A stretch of 64,000 nt of DNA from Callorhinus ursinus (Eukaryota; Chordata; Mammalia; Carnivora; Otariidae). The notes under the pieces are model-generated. The model was given only the letters and a program-made list of their open reading frames with translations. It made no database searches and was not told where the DNA came from. The DNA lies in assembly GCF_003265705.1 (NCBI RefSeq), contig NW_020313057.1, positions 4,257,075 through 4,321,074 of the forward strand, read 5' to 3'. The stretch's first letter is position 1; each line of letters opens with the position of its first letter. Of the stretch, positions 24,625 through 35,049 are shown one piece after another. The position numbers and the translations under genes were made by a program.

Positions 24625-26879
24625 TAGGCATACCTCTGAGATATTGTGGGTTCATTTCCAGACCACCACGATAAAGTGACTATTGCAATAAAGCAAGTAA
24701 AATGAGTTTTTTGTTTTCCCAGTATATATAAAAGTTAAGTGCACAATAGTATTATATCTTAAAAAATACATATACATACCTTAATTTAAAAATACTTTAT
24801 TAAAAAATGCTAAACATCATCTGAACTTTCAGGTCAGAGTAGTTATCATTGATAGCTGTTGACTGATCAGGGTGGGGGTTGAAGAGACTGGGGCAATTTC
24901 TTTAAGACAACAATGAAGTTTACCAGAGTGATTGACTCTTCCTTTCATGAAGGATTTCTCTATAGCACGTGATGCTGTTTCATAGTATTTCACCCATAGA
25001 ACTTCCTTTTCAAAACTGGAGTCAATCCTCTCAAACCCTGTTGCTTTATCAACTTAGTTTATGTAATGTTCTAAATCCTTTGTTTTCATTTCAACAATCT
25101 TGATAGTATCTTCAACAGGAGTAGATTCCGTCTCAAGAAACCACTTTCTTTGTTCATCCAGAAGAAGCAACTCCTCATTTGTTCAAGTTTTATCATGAGA
25201 TTGCAATAATTCAGTCCCATCTTCAGGCTCCACTTCTAATTCTGGTTCTTTTCTACTTCCACCTCATCTGCAGTGACTTCCTCCACTAAAGTTTTGAACC
25301 CTTTAAAGTCATCTATGAGGGCTGGAATAAACTTTTTCCAAACTCCTGTTAATGTTGATGTATGACATTTTCCTATGAATTATGAATGTTCTTACTGGCA
25401 ACTAGAATCGTTTTTATTTTGCCCAGATCATCAGAGGAATCACTATCTATGGCAGCTATAGCCTTTAACGTGTATTTTTTTAGATAATTAGGCTTGAAAT
25501 ATGAAGTGACTCCTTGGTCCATGGGCTGCAGCTGGCTATTGTGTTAGCAGGCATGAAAACAGTAATCTCATTGCACATCTCCATCAGGGCTCTTGGGTGA
25601 CCAGCTACATTGTCAATGAGCAGTAATATTTTGAAAGAGATCTTTTTTTCTGAGCAAATCTGAACAGTGGGCTTAAAATATTCAGTAAACCATGTTGGTT
25701 TTGTTTTTTAACCTGAACCATATTCAGCCTGCTTTTTGGTTCTATTTATAGAACACAGAGTAGATTTATCATAATACTTAAGGGCCCTAAGATTTTCAGA
25801 ATGGTAAATGAGCATTGGCTTCAACTTAAGGTCACCAGCTGCATTGGCCTTTAACAAAAGAGCCAGTCCTTTGAAGTTTTGAAGCCAGGCATTAACTTCT
25901 TCTCTCTAGCTATGAAAGCCCTAGATGGCATCTTTTTCCAATAGAAGGCTGTTTCAACTACATTGAAAATCTATTGTTTAGTGCAGCCACCTTCATTAAT
26001 TATCTCAGGTAGATCTCCTGGATAACTTGCTGCAGCTTCTTCATCTGTACTTGGTGCTTCACCTTGCACTTGGATGTTACGGAGATGGTGTCTTCCTTAA
26101 ACCTCATGAACCAACTTCTGCTAGCTTCATAGTTTTCTTCTGTAGCTTCCTCACCTCTCTTAGACTTCATGGAATTGAAGAGAGCTGGGACCTTGTTCTG
26201 GGTGAGGCTTTGGCTTAATTCTGTGGCTGGTCGATCTTCTCTCCAGACCACTAAAACTTTCTTCACTTCAGCCAAAAAGCTGTTTTGCTTTTTTATCATT
26301 TGTGTGTTCAATGGAGTAGCACCTTTAATTTCCTTGAAGAACTTTTCCTTTGCATTCACAGCTTGGCTAACTATTGGGTGTAAGGGGTCTAGCTTTCAGC
26401 CCTGTTTCAGATTTTGCCATGCCTTCCTCACTAAGCTTAATTATTTCTAGCTTTTGAATTTAAGTGAGAGATAGGCGACTCTTCCTTTCTCTGGAACACT
26501 TAGAAGCCATTGTAGGGTTATAAACTGGCCTAATGTCACTATTGTTGTGTGTCAGGGCACAGGGAGGCCCAAGGGTGAAGGAAAGAGATTGGGGAAATGT
26601 CCAGTTGGTGGAGCAGTCAGAAAACACACATTTAAGTTACCTTCTTATGTGGGTGTGGTTAGTGACACCCTAGAACAAGTATGAGAGTAACATCAAAGAT
26701 CCTAGGTCACCATGACATTTAATAAGGAAAAAATTTGAATGTTTCAAGAGTTACCAAAATGTGACACAAAGTGAGTGTTGGAAAAATGGCACCAATAGAC
26801 TTGTTCAGCAAATTGCCACAAATCTTCAGTTGGTAGAAAATGCAGTATTTGTGAAGCACAGCAAAATGAGGTATGCCTG
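24625..26879 (-). mobile_element. Tigger1-like pogo/Tc1-mariner DNA transposon
   Basis: About 2.26 kb with the Tigger1 terminal inverted repeats: AGGCATACCTCTGAGATATT at the left and the reverse form ending GAGGTATGCCTG at the right. It is flanked by TA dinucleotides (24623-24624, 26880-26881), the expected target duplication. It is inserted in an old L1 that resumes on both sides. Length is near the usual 2.4 kb of autonomous Tigger1 (family knowledge). Transposase sequence runs on the minus strand. Confidence 0.92.
24840..26510 (-). pseudogene. Tigger1-type transposase, decayed
   Basis: The start reads MASKCSRERKSRLSLT from 26510, followed by an early stop and frameshifts. A 119-residue open part (26359-26000) keeps MNAKEKFFKEIKGATPLNTQ and [10 protein letters not shown] of the CENP-B-like DNA-binding region. 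In the DDD catalytic core, the first motif reads NVVETAFYW (the expected Asp is Val, near 25950), the second keeps LLLIDN (near 25615) and the third keeps QPMDQGV (near 25520). The enzyme is inactive. Host genes are known to have been built from this family, but the lesions here argue against any such role. Confidence 0.88.
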
Positions 26880-28620
26880 TATATGTCATGCAAGTCTCTA
26901 TGGGCCTGGAAGATTTCTGCTGAAAAATCTGCTGATAGTCTCGTGTGTGGCGGGTCCCCTTGTACATAACAAGTTTTTTTTTTCCCTCTTTTTAAGATTC
27001 TCTCCTTATCTTTAAATTTGACAATTTAATCATAGTGTATCTCAGTGCTAATCTCTTTGGGTTCATCTTAATATTCTGGGCATCCTGGATCTGCATGCCT
27101 GTTTTCCTTTCCCAGGTTAGGGAAGTTTTCAGCCATTATTATTTAAATACATTTTCTGCCTCTTTCTCTATTTCTCTTAGGGGACAACATCAAGCAGACC
27201 AACATTCACATTACGGGGTCCCCAATCTTTTTTCTTTTTGCTGCTCTGATTGGATAATTTCCACTGCCCTTTGAATTCATGGATCCTTTTTTCTGTGTCT
27301 TCAAGTGTGCTGTGCAACTCCTCTGTAGTATTTTTCTGTTCAGTTATTGTATTCTTCAGCTCTGTCACTTCTATTAGGTACTTTGTTCTATTCTTGTTGA
27401 AATTTTCACTTGATTCATGTGTTATTCTCTTGAATTCAGTGGACATCTTTATCACTGTTATTTTGAACTCATTGTCAGGCAAATCACTTATCTCCATTTC
27501 ATTAAGGTTTTTTTCTGGGGTTTTATCCTGTTCTTTTGTCTGGAACATATTCCTCTGTTTCTTCCTTTTGATCTATTCTCTGTATTGGTTTCTATGCATT
27601 AGATAAAAGAGCCAAGTCTCCCATTCGCCTCTGGCTTATTAGCTCTTGGCTGTCTCTCAACCTCTGTGACTGTCCAAGCAGCCTGCTTTATTCTTAGTGG
27701 CTCCCAGAAGTGGAGGTTGTGCCAAGACCTTTCAGTGTCTCAAAGGGGAGGATCTCAGTCAGCATCTGGATTCAGGCTGATTGGAAAGCAGAACTTGAGG
27801 TAGTAACTTTTAAAGTTTGCAGATTTCTCTTTCAGGGGAAGATAGGAAGATGGGCATTTCTGTATACTCCCTGTGTGCTGAGGTCTGTGGTGCTAGACAG
27901 TTAATAAGTGTTTCTTTGGTTGCTACTGTCCTAATGAACTCATAAACATGTGCCATGTTCTCAAGGGATGGGTCCTCTGAGCATCAGACACAAAAGCCAG
28001 GGTGCCAGATGTGTAGACAAGCTCCTTTCTTGAGGTTAACCTGGAACAGAGGGGGAGCATGAAGAGGACTCCCACAGGCCTCCACAGTCTTTGGAGAGTC
28101 TTATCAGTTTGTTAAATTAGAAACCTGCTTATCAGGCCAAAACTCTAAGATAAGCAAATAGACTTCTTTCACAGAAAGATGGGGTGCTTTTCAGTCTGCT
28201 GCTTCTACACTGGGTCCTGAGGGATGGTTGCCATGAGGTTTTTAGTTTTGCATAGCCTGTGAGTCTCATGGACATAAGTCTGGTGGCTTTTGAAGCTACC
28301 TGTTGCACAGGGGCTCCTGTCTCAGATACACATCTTAACAGTTGGGGTTCAAATCCTTTGCTCCTCAAGGAGAAGCTCAGAATTGTGAGTTCCCTCCCAA
28401 TTCTGAGTTGTGGCACTGGGGTTGGGGTTGATGGTATGTGTCTTGGCCTCTTCTACATATTGCAATGTGGGTTTTTTGCTTGTTTGTATAATATATAGGA
28501 GTCACTCAATTAATTTATTTTTCAGAGGAAATTGTTCTTTAGGTAGCTGTATATTTGGTGTGTCCATGGAAGGAGAGGTGTTCAGGATCCTCTTATGTCA
28601 CCATCTTGAACTGGAATCTC

Positions 28621-28995
28621 TTGTCTTTTTGATAAAAGCCATTCTAATAGGTAGGAGGTGATGATATTGTGGTATGGATTTTCATTTCTCCAATGAGCAG
28701 TGATGTCTAGCACCATTGCATATACCTGTTGGCTGTATTTATATCTTCTTTGGAGAAATCTGTTGAGGTCCTCTGACTGAGAGACCCTGGAACTGGTGGT
28801 ACGCAGATGACTGCAGGGTTCCTAGGTAGGAATGACGTCTCTCTGCCTGTTACCTGATACATGGGTGGCCCAGACTCCTCCTGGATCCCATAGCTCTCTC
28901 AAAGGCACTAATATTTAGGGATGGATGCGCAATTTTTACTGTGGGGCTGGGGGACAAAAACGAGGGATGTCTTAGGCTGCCATGATGCTAATGTC
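28621..28995 (-). mobile_element. L1 fragments: ORF2 piece and 5' UTR piece
   Basis: At 28621-28776 the L1 ORF2 C-terminal region is recognisable (GCCATTCTAATAGGTAGGAG, CAATGAGCAGTGATG). From about 28777 to 28995 the text resembles an L1 5' UTR ending near 'ctgccatgatgctaatg'. Both are short, diverged and non-coding. Confidence 0.6.
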
Positions 28996-29019
28996 ACTCT
29001 TCAATCTTAGGACAATATT

Positions 29020-29495
29020 ATTTGTTGTATATATATGTTTGTACATGTGGGAGTATTTCAATGAGATCAAGTTCCAAAATGACTAAGTCACAGGGAATAT
29101 GCAGTTTTCATTTTGGTAGATATAGCCAAATCACTTTTTATAGAGGTTTACACTCTATCCACAGGATAAGAGTGCCTATTTCTCCAACTATTGACTTTAT
29201 TTTGCCAGTCTGAAAAAGAGCAGTTCATTAATGCCCTAATTGGCATGTATCTTTATATGTCCTTTCCAGTGAACTATCCCTATTCTTTGGGTATTTTTTT
29301 TTAATAAAGATTTTTTTAAGTAATCTCTACACCCATGTGGGGTTCGAGCCCACAACGCTGAGATCAAGAGTCACATGTTCTACTGACTGAGCTAGCCAGG
29401 TGCCCCACTTTGTATATTTTTTTGTTTTGGGTTTTGGTCTTTTACTTATTGATTTATTGGAGCTCTTTTTTTAATTGATTTGTGTTGTGTTTCTT
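29020..29495 (-). mobile_element. Ancient L1-like relic
   Basis: Diverged minus-strand sequence similar to the L1 ORF2 end (segments like 'agagtgcctatttctcca' and 'ttattgatttattggagctcttt'). It is split by a short SINE at 29302-29406. The identity is weak and could be another ancient LINE. Confidence 0.5.
29302..29406 (-). mobile_element. Short tRNA-derived SINE
   Basis: About 100-bp minus-strand SINE. On its sense strand it reads GGGGCACCTGGCTAGCTCAG, a tRNA-like body with a B box (GGGTTCGAGCCC at 29339-29350 read on plus) and a direct A-tail, without the long CT-rich body of the other copies. The flanks CTTTGGGTATTTTTTTT and ACTTTGTATATTTTTTT resemble a target duplication. Confidence 0.85.
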
Positions 29496-30132
29496 TTGTG
29501 TGTGTGTGTTTTTTTTTTTTTACAGAAAAAATATTCTAAATTTTGTTACACCAAACCACAACCAAAAGAACCAGGGGGGTTTTGGTAAGAAGCAAAAACT
29601 GAGGTTTTAAAAGTGCCCCTTCCTTCAAGCCCATCCTGCCATGACCAGAATGATTCCCAGAGTAGGAGTATTTGATGCATAGTGCAGCAAAGCCCTTTAA
29701 GTTAAAATACTTTGAATGTCCTCTATGGCAGATCCTCACACTTAGGCTTTCCTGGAAAATGTTTTAAAGCCAGGTTAGAATAGGCAAAATTGCCGAATCA
29801 GAGCAAAAAGTGAAAAGTCACCAATCCCCTCAGGGAATCAATAGTATACAAGTTGGTAAGCATTTAAAAAGACAAAATATGCAATAGCTTTTAAAAATTA
29901 AGCTATGGAAGATACCCCAGAGAGGGTACTTTATATTTGCTGTTAGGGCAGGGTTCACAGGGTGAAACCAAGAAGGGGCCTTGAGGGTTGTCCTCAGCCT
30001 GGGGTTGGAGCCATTGGCTGTCAGAGTCTGTGTTGTTGGGTACGTGACAGCACCCAGGGACACTGCTCTAGGGAGGTTTTATGAAACTCGCCTGCCTCTC
30101 CCATGGCATTTCTTCCCCCCCCCCCCCCCCAG
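29496..30132 (+). other. Unique non-coding sequence, probable intron
   Basis: No convincing ORF or repeat apart from a T run at about 29508-29522. It leads directly into the C16 tract and AG that precede the coiled-coil exon, so it is most simply intronic on the plus strand. Confidence 0.45.
30115..30132 (+). promoter_or_regulatory. Candidate splice acceptor with C16 tract
   Basis: Sixteen C residues (30115-30130) preceded by TTCTT are followed directly by AG (30131-30132). Upstream (30085-30114) the sequence is pyrimidine-rich (CTCGCCTGCCTCTCCC). This is the acceptor of the exon at 30133. An almost pure C tract is unusual because U2AF prefers uridine-rich tracts. Confidence 0.6.
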
Positions 30133-30343
30133 CTCATGTGTTCGTCCGTGCAGAAGGCTCTGTTTGAGGAGGAGGACCACGTCAAGAAACTGCAGCAGAA
30201 GGTGGCCACTCTGGAGAAGCGGAACAAACAGCTTCGGGATCGGGTGAAGAAGGTCAAGAGGGCACTGAGGCAGACACGGAAGAATGGTCGCCGCCTGGAG
30301 CTGGTGAACCAGAAGCTCAGCGAGAAATTAGCAGCTGCAGCAG
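30133..30343 (+). CDS. Coding exon of an unidentified coiled-coil protein
   Basis: A 211-bp exon read in phase 0 from the AG at 30131-30132 and leaving in phase 1 at CAG|GTGCCC (30343/30344). It encodes about 70 residues starting LMCSSVQKALFEEEDHVKKL, then a basic stretch (KRNKQLRDRVKKVKRALRQT) and LVNQKLSEKLAAAA. Leu/Val fall at heptad a/d spacing (V-3-L-4-V-3-L-7-L-4-V), giving a clear parallel coiled coil or leucine zipper. Codon use is GC-rich and unlike the L1-rich surroundings, with no stops or frameshifts. No methionine start or other exon is visible to the left in the window. I do not recognise the gene. Basic coiled coils near the C-terminus occur in several DNA-binding families, THAP proteins among them, but that is only a suggestion. 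A second donor giving the same phase lies at 30385/30386. Confidence 0.62.
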
Positions 30344-32350
30344 GTGCCCTCCCACACATTAATGCCCTGGGGCGGGAGCCACCAGGTGCCACGTACCTGC
30401 AGGGGTAGCAGGGACTGGGTAGTGGCCTAGCCTGGCTCTGCTGGAACATGTTGCCTCTTGCCAGGGAATGTAAAGTGATGGTAGGTTTCAATGTGCACAT
30501 AGGTCAAAAAATCTTGTAGATGATGTTTTTAATATGCATTTGGTAGTGCCTAGTTACTTGAAGGGGCAAGTCTTGCTAATTTTCTTAGTTGCTGGGCTCC
30601 TTCCCCTCTCTGCCTCGCTCCCAGACCCAGGGCTTGCAAGTCCAGAGGCAGTACGATCCTGGAATATCATGTGCTTGCCTAGGGCCTGTCTCCAGCTTTC
30701 AGGAGCACACTGGAAAGTGTACTGACTGTGGAAAGAATATTTTAGAATCTCTAGGTGTACAAGAATCAAGGGTTTCAACCTTATTTAGAAGAGAGGCAGT
30801 GGGATCTCTAGGTCTGAGCTCCAGGACCATCATTAGTTTTGAGAAGGGATCTGCAGCAAGTCTTGGAACCTTCTGGTGTCTCCTTTGCCAGTTTTGGAAG
30901 GAGGGGGGCAGGCTTGCAAAGCACCCAAGGATGCCTGCAAATATGCATGTGCATGGTGTCCTTACTCCAGCCAGCATTTCCTCACAGCTGAAGCATTGGG
31001 GGGGGGGGGGGGGGGGGGGGGGTGCGTGGGAGCAGGTAATTGAACAAGATGAATTATACCCAATTTCCAACACCAGTTACCCAGAGTTAAAGAGGACACC
31101 TATGGGTCACTTTAGTCTAAAGGAGAATTGCCTTTGTGGACGGGTCATGTTTTACCAAACCATGTTCCTGAGTTGGGAAGAGCCTGAGCAATATCTCAGC
31201 CCCTACTGAATGCAAATTTACTGCTTGCTCATTAACTCCTTCCAGCTGCTCGGAATTTGAGGTGAATTGACCCAGTACACTATTAACTTCTGTTCTGCAA
31301 AGATACCCCCTTACCTATTGGAATCAAGTGACCGTGCCTCATTCCCATCCAGGCACCCAAAGAGCCTGTTCCAGGCAGTTCTGCAGAGCCTTGATGCAAG
31401 CATTTTTACCACCTAAGTAAATTGGCCGTAAGGCAATTTTGCTGTCAGAGAGAAAATAACTGATTGTCAATAGAGAAATGAAACCAAACTACGTTCTCAT
31501 TTTTCTATTACATGAATCTTAGCCCTGCTAATGGTCTATGACCAGGATACATGGTGGTCTTGAAACAGTGGATGATAACTCCATATAGCAACTTGATAGA
31601 AAATACAGTAACTAACTGGAAGTGTGAAATAAGACTACAAGGCCAGATTGCATACCATACTGTAATACAGAATGGTAGTTTATCATTTATAATAACTCAG
31701 AAATGCCTTACAGCTTTTCTTTTGTATGTCCCATAGAACTTTTGAACATCTCTTGATAGACATGCATCATTATGCTAGGAATGAACAGAAATGTAGAAGG
31801 TTTTCATAATGTAATACAAAGCTCGGTTACAAATGTGGATCCTAGGATTTGGAGAATGGATACTTCTCTTAAAAAGGACATAATGAAGAAATTAGTAAGG
31901 TCCCTCTTTTGTTTTTTGTTATTTTATCTTTTATGGCCAAATTGCCTTCTGGCCAATGAGTTATGCAGTGAAAATGCTTGTGGCAAAGATGCCTATGGTG
32001 GAAATACCAGACAGGGTTCCAGGCATTCCAGTCTCTGCTTCTGTATGCACACACTTCCCACACACCAGGGCTGTCCAACCCTGGGAGTAATGTTTGCACA
32101 TGAGCCCACTTGACAGTGTGTCAAGTTTTGTACATGATCTCAGAGCACTTCACCCTGTTTGGAAAGAAACCTTTGAAGACAGTACTACAAGTAAAAAGAG
32201 TATCCACTATATAGAACATCTGAGCCCTTAATTTGGGTACATTTGATCCAGTTGCAGTTTTGTTCTTAAGAAGGCAACTGAGTGAGCGTCTTGTGATTGT
32301 CTTCTGATGGACCTCCAAATCTACAAGTCTCTTTTCCGTGTTCCAGATAG
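30344..32350 (+). other. Probable intron between exon and last exon
   Basis: Two kb of largely unique sequence with no recognised repeat apart from a G25 run (30998-31022). The open frames at 30589-31209 and 31772-32113 show no domain, and the first crosses the G run as a glycine string, so I treat them as chance. Confidence 0.4.
30998..31022 (+). repeat. G25 homopolymer
   Basis: Twenty-five consecutive G residues, followed by TGCGTGGG. It can form intramolecular G-quadruplexes and is a likely length-variable and error-prone site. Confidence 0.97.
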
Positions 32351-32478
32351 AACCTTCAGGTTCCTCGTCAGGAAATCTCCCCCCCCAGACCACTCCAGAC
32401 ACTGCAGCACCTGATTATGTTGTCCTGTCTGTAGGAAATGGCAGTTATACTCTCAGATTTCCCTTCCACTGCCTTTAG
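32351..32478 (+). CDS. Candidate terminal coding exon
   Basis: After a pyrimidine-rich stretch (CTCTTTTCCGTGTTCCAG) and a second AG (ATAG, 32347-32350), the sequence AA CCT TCA completes the phase-1 codon left by the exon at 30133-30343 as GAA. The frame then reads EPSGSSSGNLPPQTTPDTAA and DYVVLSVGNGSYTL to a TAG at 32476-32478. Ser/Pro/Thr-rich tails after a coiled coil are common in nuclear proteins. The first AG (CCAG, 32344) would give another frame that ends at 32411-32413. The phase match, the stop and the poly(A) signal 310 bp downstream support it. The lack of a recognised homologue keeps it tentative. Confidence 0.35.
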
Positions 32479-32815
32479 GAAAACCACATTCTTCTTGCTC
32501 TGGCAGCTGGTTGGGAGGACGGACCTGTGTCACTTGAGGCTACTGCTCAGAGGGAGATGTCTGCACTCTGGACAGGATAGAATGGGAGCTTTACTTTTCC
32601 AAGCTGCTTCTGCTCCTTTATTAGCTGTATCCTTCATAGTACGGTACAACAGTTTAGTCTTTCTGGGGCCATGAAAGCACTTTTGCTTCCACCCAAGGGA
32701 ATGACAAGCCTCAGGGTGATTTACAGCTAGTGTTTTGAGAACTGTGGAACCTGGATCACTACAGCTGCATTATGTTCTGCCTTTTTAATAAATAGCGGTA
32801 TTTCAGCCACAATGG
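32479..32815 (+). terminator. Candidate 3' UTR and poly(A) signal
   Basis: Unique sequence after the candidate stop with a canonical AATAAA at 32787-32792 and a GT-rich element at about 32820-32840 (GGTGATGTGTGTTTC). This is the arrangement expected around a cleavage site near 32805-32815. It supports a gene ending here on the plus strand. Confidence 0.4.
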
Positions 32816-33689
32816 TAAGGTGATGTGTGTTTCTTTTGGGTCAGGGAGATTCCAGCTTTGGCCTGGAAAAGCACTTTCGATCCTTTTGGGGGAGCATCTG
32901 TAAGTAACAGCTGGGGCATGTAGGAGACTGAGCTCAGATCTCTTTTGATGTTCCCCTGGGGATATGACTTGACCCTCTTTCCCAGGGTTCCCACCTTTCA
33001 ACACACCTGCAGAAAAGCAGTGGTATCTGGGTCTGCTCCTCACAGGGGAAAAGAAGCTTCATTAATCAATGTCTGCAAAAATACATTTGAATCTGTTGCC
33101 AAAGGGAATTCCCCAGGTGCCTGTTATCATCTGCTGCACTGTCATCTTACTGGAGCCCTTGCAACCTGTTTATTGTACTCGTAGGAATTTTTTATGCAAG
33201 AAGAATCCAAGAAGTCCTTCAAAATTGATATGCTTAACCAACCTGTTGTAGCATTCTCTCTGAGATGCAGACCACTGTTGAGTTCTACTTTGGAAAATCA
33301 CTTGGCCTCCTCAAACCCCAAAGTCACAAAATAAATGAGAGGCAGACAGAATCTAGAATCTTTCAGCTACAGACCCAGGAGTCATAGCTGTCAGCATGTA
33401 AGCCGCAGCTAGTGTGGGGTAGTTCCTTAGGCCTCCACGGTGTGTTTCAATGTGAATGCCCTTGTTGGACTCCAGACCACGGTTCCTACTGATTTTTTCT
33501 TTTCTTTTCTTTTTTCTTTTTTTTTTTTTTTGATGCCAGGCTATGTCACACTTTTCCTGGTGCCTGTCTGGTAACAGAAATTAACAGTGATTCTCACATC
33601 TGTGGTGCAGGGCCTCATCGCTCTTAGGGGAGGGAGAACCTAAATTGTTGATTCAGAAATAGTCCATATTCTAAAGTGGTTTCAAAAAT
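32816..33689. other. Unique sequence, nothing recognised
   Basis: No domain-like ORF and no clear interspersed repeat. There is a CT/T-rich stretch at 33495-33531 and a further AATAAA at about 33330. It could be an extended 3' UTR or intergenic DNA. Confidence 0.4.
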
Positions 33690-33878
33690 CAAGCACCCAG
33701 TGTGTATTAGGCTCTTTTACCATATTCTCATTTACTGTTTCTAATAATTTTATAAAATAGTGATCCTGTTCCCCATGCTTAAGGAGGAATCTGGAATTTC
33801 AAGAGATTAAGTTGCTCAGTGCACACGTAGTGTAAGCGGCCAATCAAGGATTCAACTCCATCTTGATTTCACTCTTTA
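33690..33878 (-). mobile_element. MIR element, minus strand
   Basis: Ancient mammalian tRNA-derived SINE. The typical reverse MIR text is readable in diverged form: 'ttctcatttactgtttctaataattttataaaatagtgatcctgt' region, 'cccatgcttaaggag' and 'gagattaagttgctcag', matching the core MIR pattern of roughly 'tctcattt', 'gaggaaactga' and 'gttaagtaacttg'. Confidence 0.75.
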
Positions 33879-33883
33879 CACTT

Positions 33884-34012
33884 GCTCCTGTAAAACGAGG
33901 ATAAGAAACACTTCTACCTCAAAGGCTGTTCAGAAGATTGAATAAAATCGTTCCTTTAAATGCTTAGCTTGGTTCTTGACACCCTGCAAGCACTCAATAG
34001 ATAAAAGAATAA
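33884..34012 (+). mobile_element. MIR element, plus strand
   Basis: The forward MIR 3' half is readable: TGTAAAACGAGGATAAGAAA, 'ctacctcaaaggctgttcagaagattgaa', 'aaatgcttagcttggttcttgacac' and 'gcaagcactcaatagataaa'. It lies next to the oppositely oriented MIR at 33690. Confidence 0.75.
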
Positions 34013-34099
34013 CTGTTGTTTCTTAATATTCACCACAAAGGCCCAATGCCTATCAGAAATGAGAGCTTATTTGGTGGGATTCCACATAGTTTTCCTATT

Positions 34100-35045
34100 A
34101 GCAAGAGGAAGGATAAAAACTATTTGATCATCTCATTACTGAAAAAGTGGCAAAATAAACATCCATTTATGATTAAAAAAAAAAAAAGGTGGGTCTGGAG
34201 GGAATGTACCTCAACACAATGAAGGCCATAAATGAAAAACCCAAAGCTAACATCATACTCAATGGTGAAAGATGGAGAGCTTTTCCTCTAAGATCATTAA
34301 TAAGACAGGGCGGTCCACTCTCACCACTTTCATGCAATATAGTACTGGAAGTCCTAGCTGTGGCCATTAGATAAGAAAATGAAATGAAAGGAATCCAAAT
34401 CAGATTGGAAGATGCAAAACTGTCAATACTTACAAATGACCTGCTGTTATATACAGAAAACCCTAAAGACACCACCAAAAAATTTTAGAATAGCAGGATA
34501 CAGAATTTATAAAAATCTGTTTAATTTTTATATAATACAGAACTATGAGAAAAATTAAGAAAATAATGCCTTTTATGTTTGCATGAAAAAGAATACCTAG
34601 AAATATATTTAACCAGAGATAAAAGATTTGTACCTGGACACTGTTAAGACAGTGGTGAAAGAAACTGAAGATGAGTGCATTATGCTAAGAAATAAGGCAG
34701 ACAGAAAAGACAAATAGCATATGATTTCACATATGTAGACTCTAAAAAACAAAAATGAACAAAAGACCAGAAACAGACCCAAAAATACAGAAAACAAATG
34801 GTTATTTAAGGGGGAAGAGAATGAAGTTGAGTGAAAGAGGTGAAGTGGCTTAATACATCCAAATGTCCAGTTATAAAATCATGGGGATGTAATATACAGC
34901 CTAGGAAATAGTCAACAATATCGTAATACACTTATGGTGACAGATGGTAATTAGACTTATTGCGGGGATTTTGTAGTATATAAAAATATCAACCACTATG
35001 ACACATATGACAATAACTCTGTTGTATGTCCATATACTTCAATTT
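34100..35045 (+). mobile_element. Old L1 fragment, plus strand
   Basis: ORF2 RT-region relic (frame 34189-34374: [20 protein letters not shown]) with an A run at 34173-34188, then a jump at about 34660 to the 3' UTR and an end near 35045. An internal deletion removed the ORF2 C-terminal part. First of the plus-strand L1 series on the right half. Confidence 0.8.
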
Positions 35046-35049
35046 TTTT

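Larger units (their letters stand above)
19150..28620 (-). mobile_element. Old L1 host, split by young L1 and Tigger1
   Basis: Minus-strand old L1. It begins inside ORF2 at about 19150, is interrupted by a younger L1 (about 20986-23300), continues through the endonuclease region (23340-24620), is interrupted by a Tigger1-like transposon (24625-26879), then reads ORF1 (a 123-residue frame 27548-27177 with EISDLPDNEFKITVIK) and a 5' UTR ending near 28620. All frames are broken. Because Tigger1 lies inside it, this is one of the oldest datable layers of the window. Confidence 0.82.

Noticed and set aside
30589..31209. 206-residue plus-strand frame in the gene island
   Set aside because: It crosses the G25 run as polyglycine, has no domain or splice support, and the opposite strand is equally open (30699-31073).
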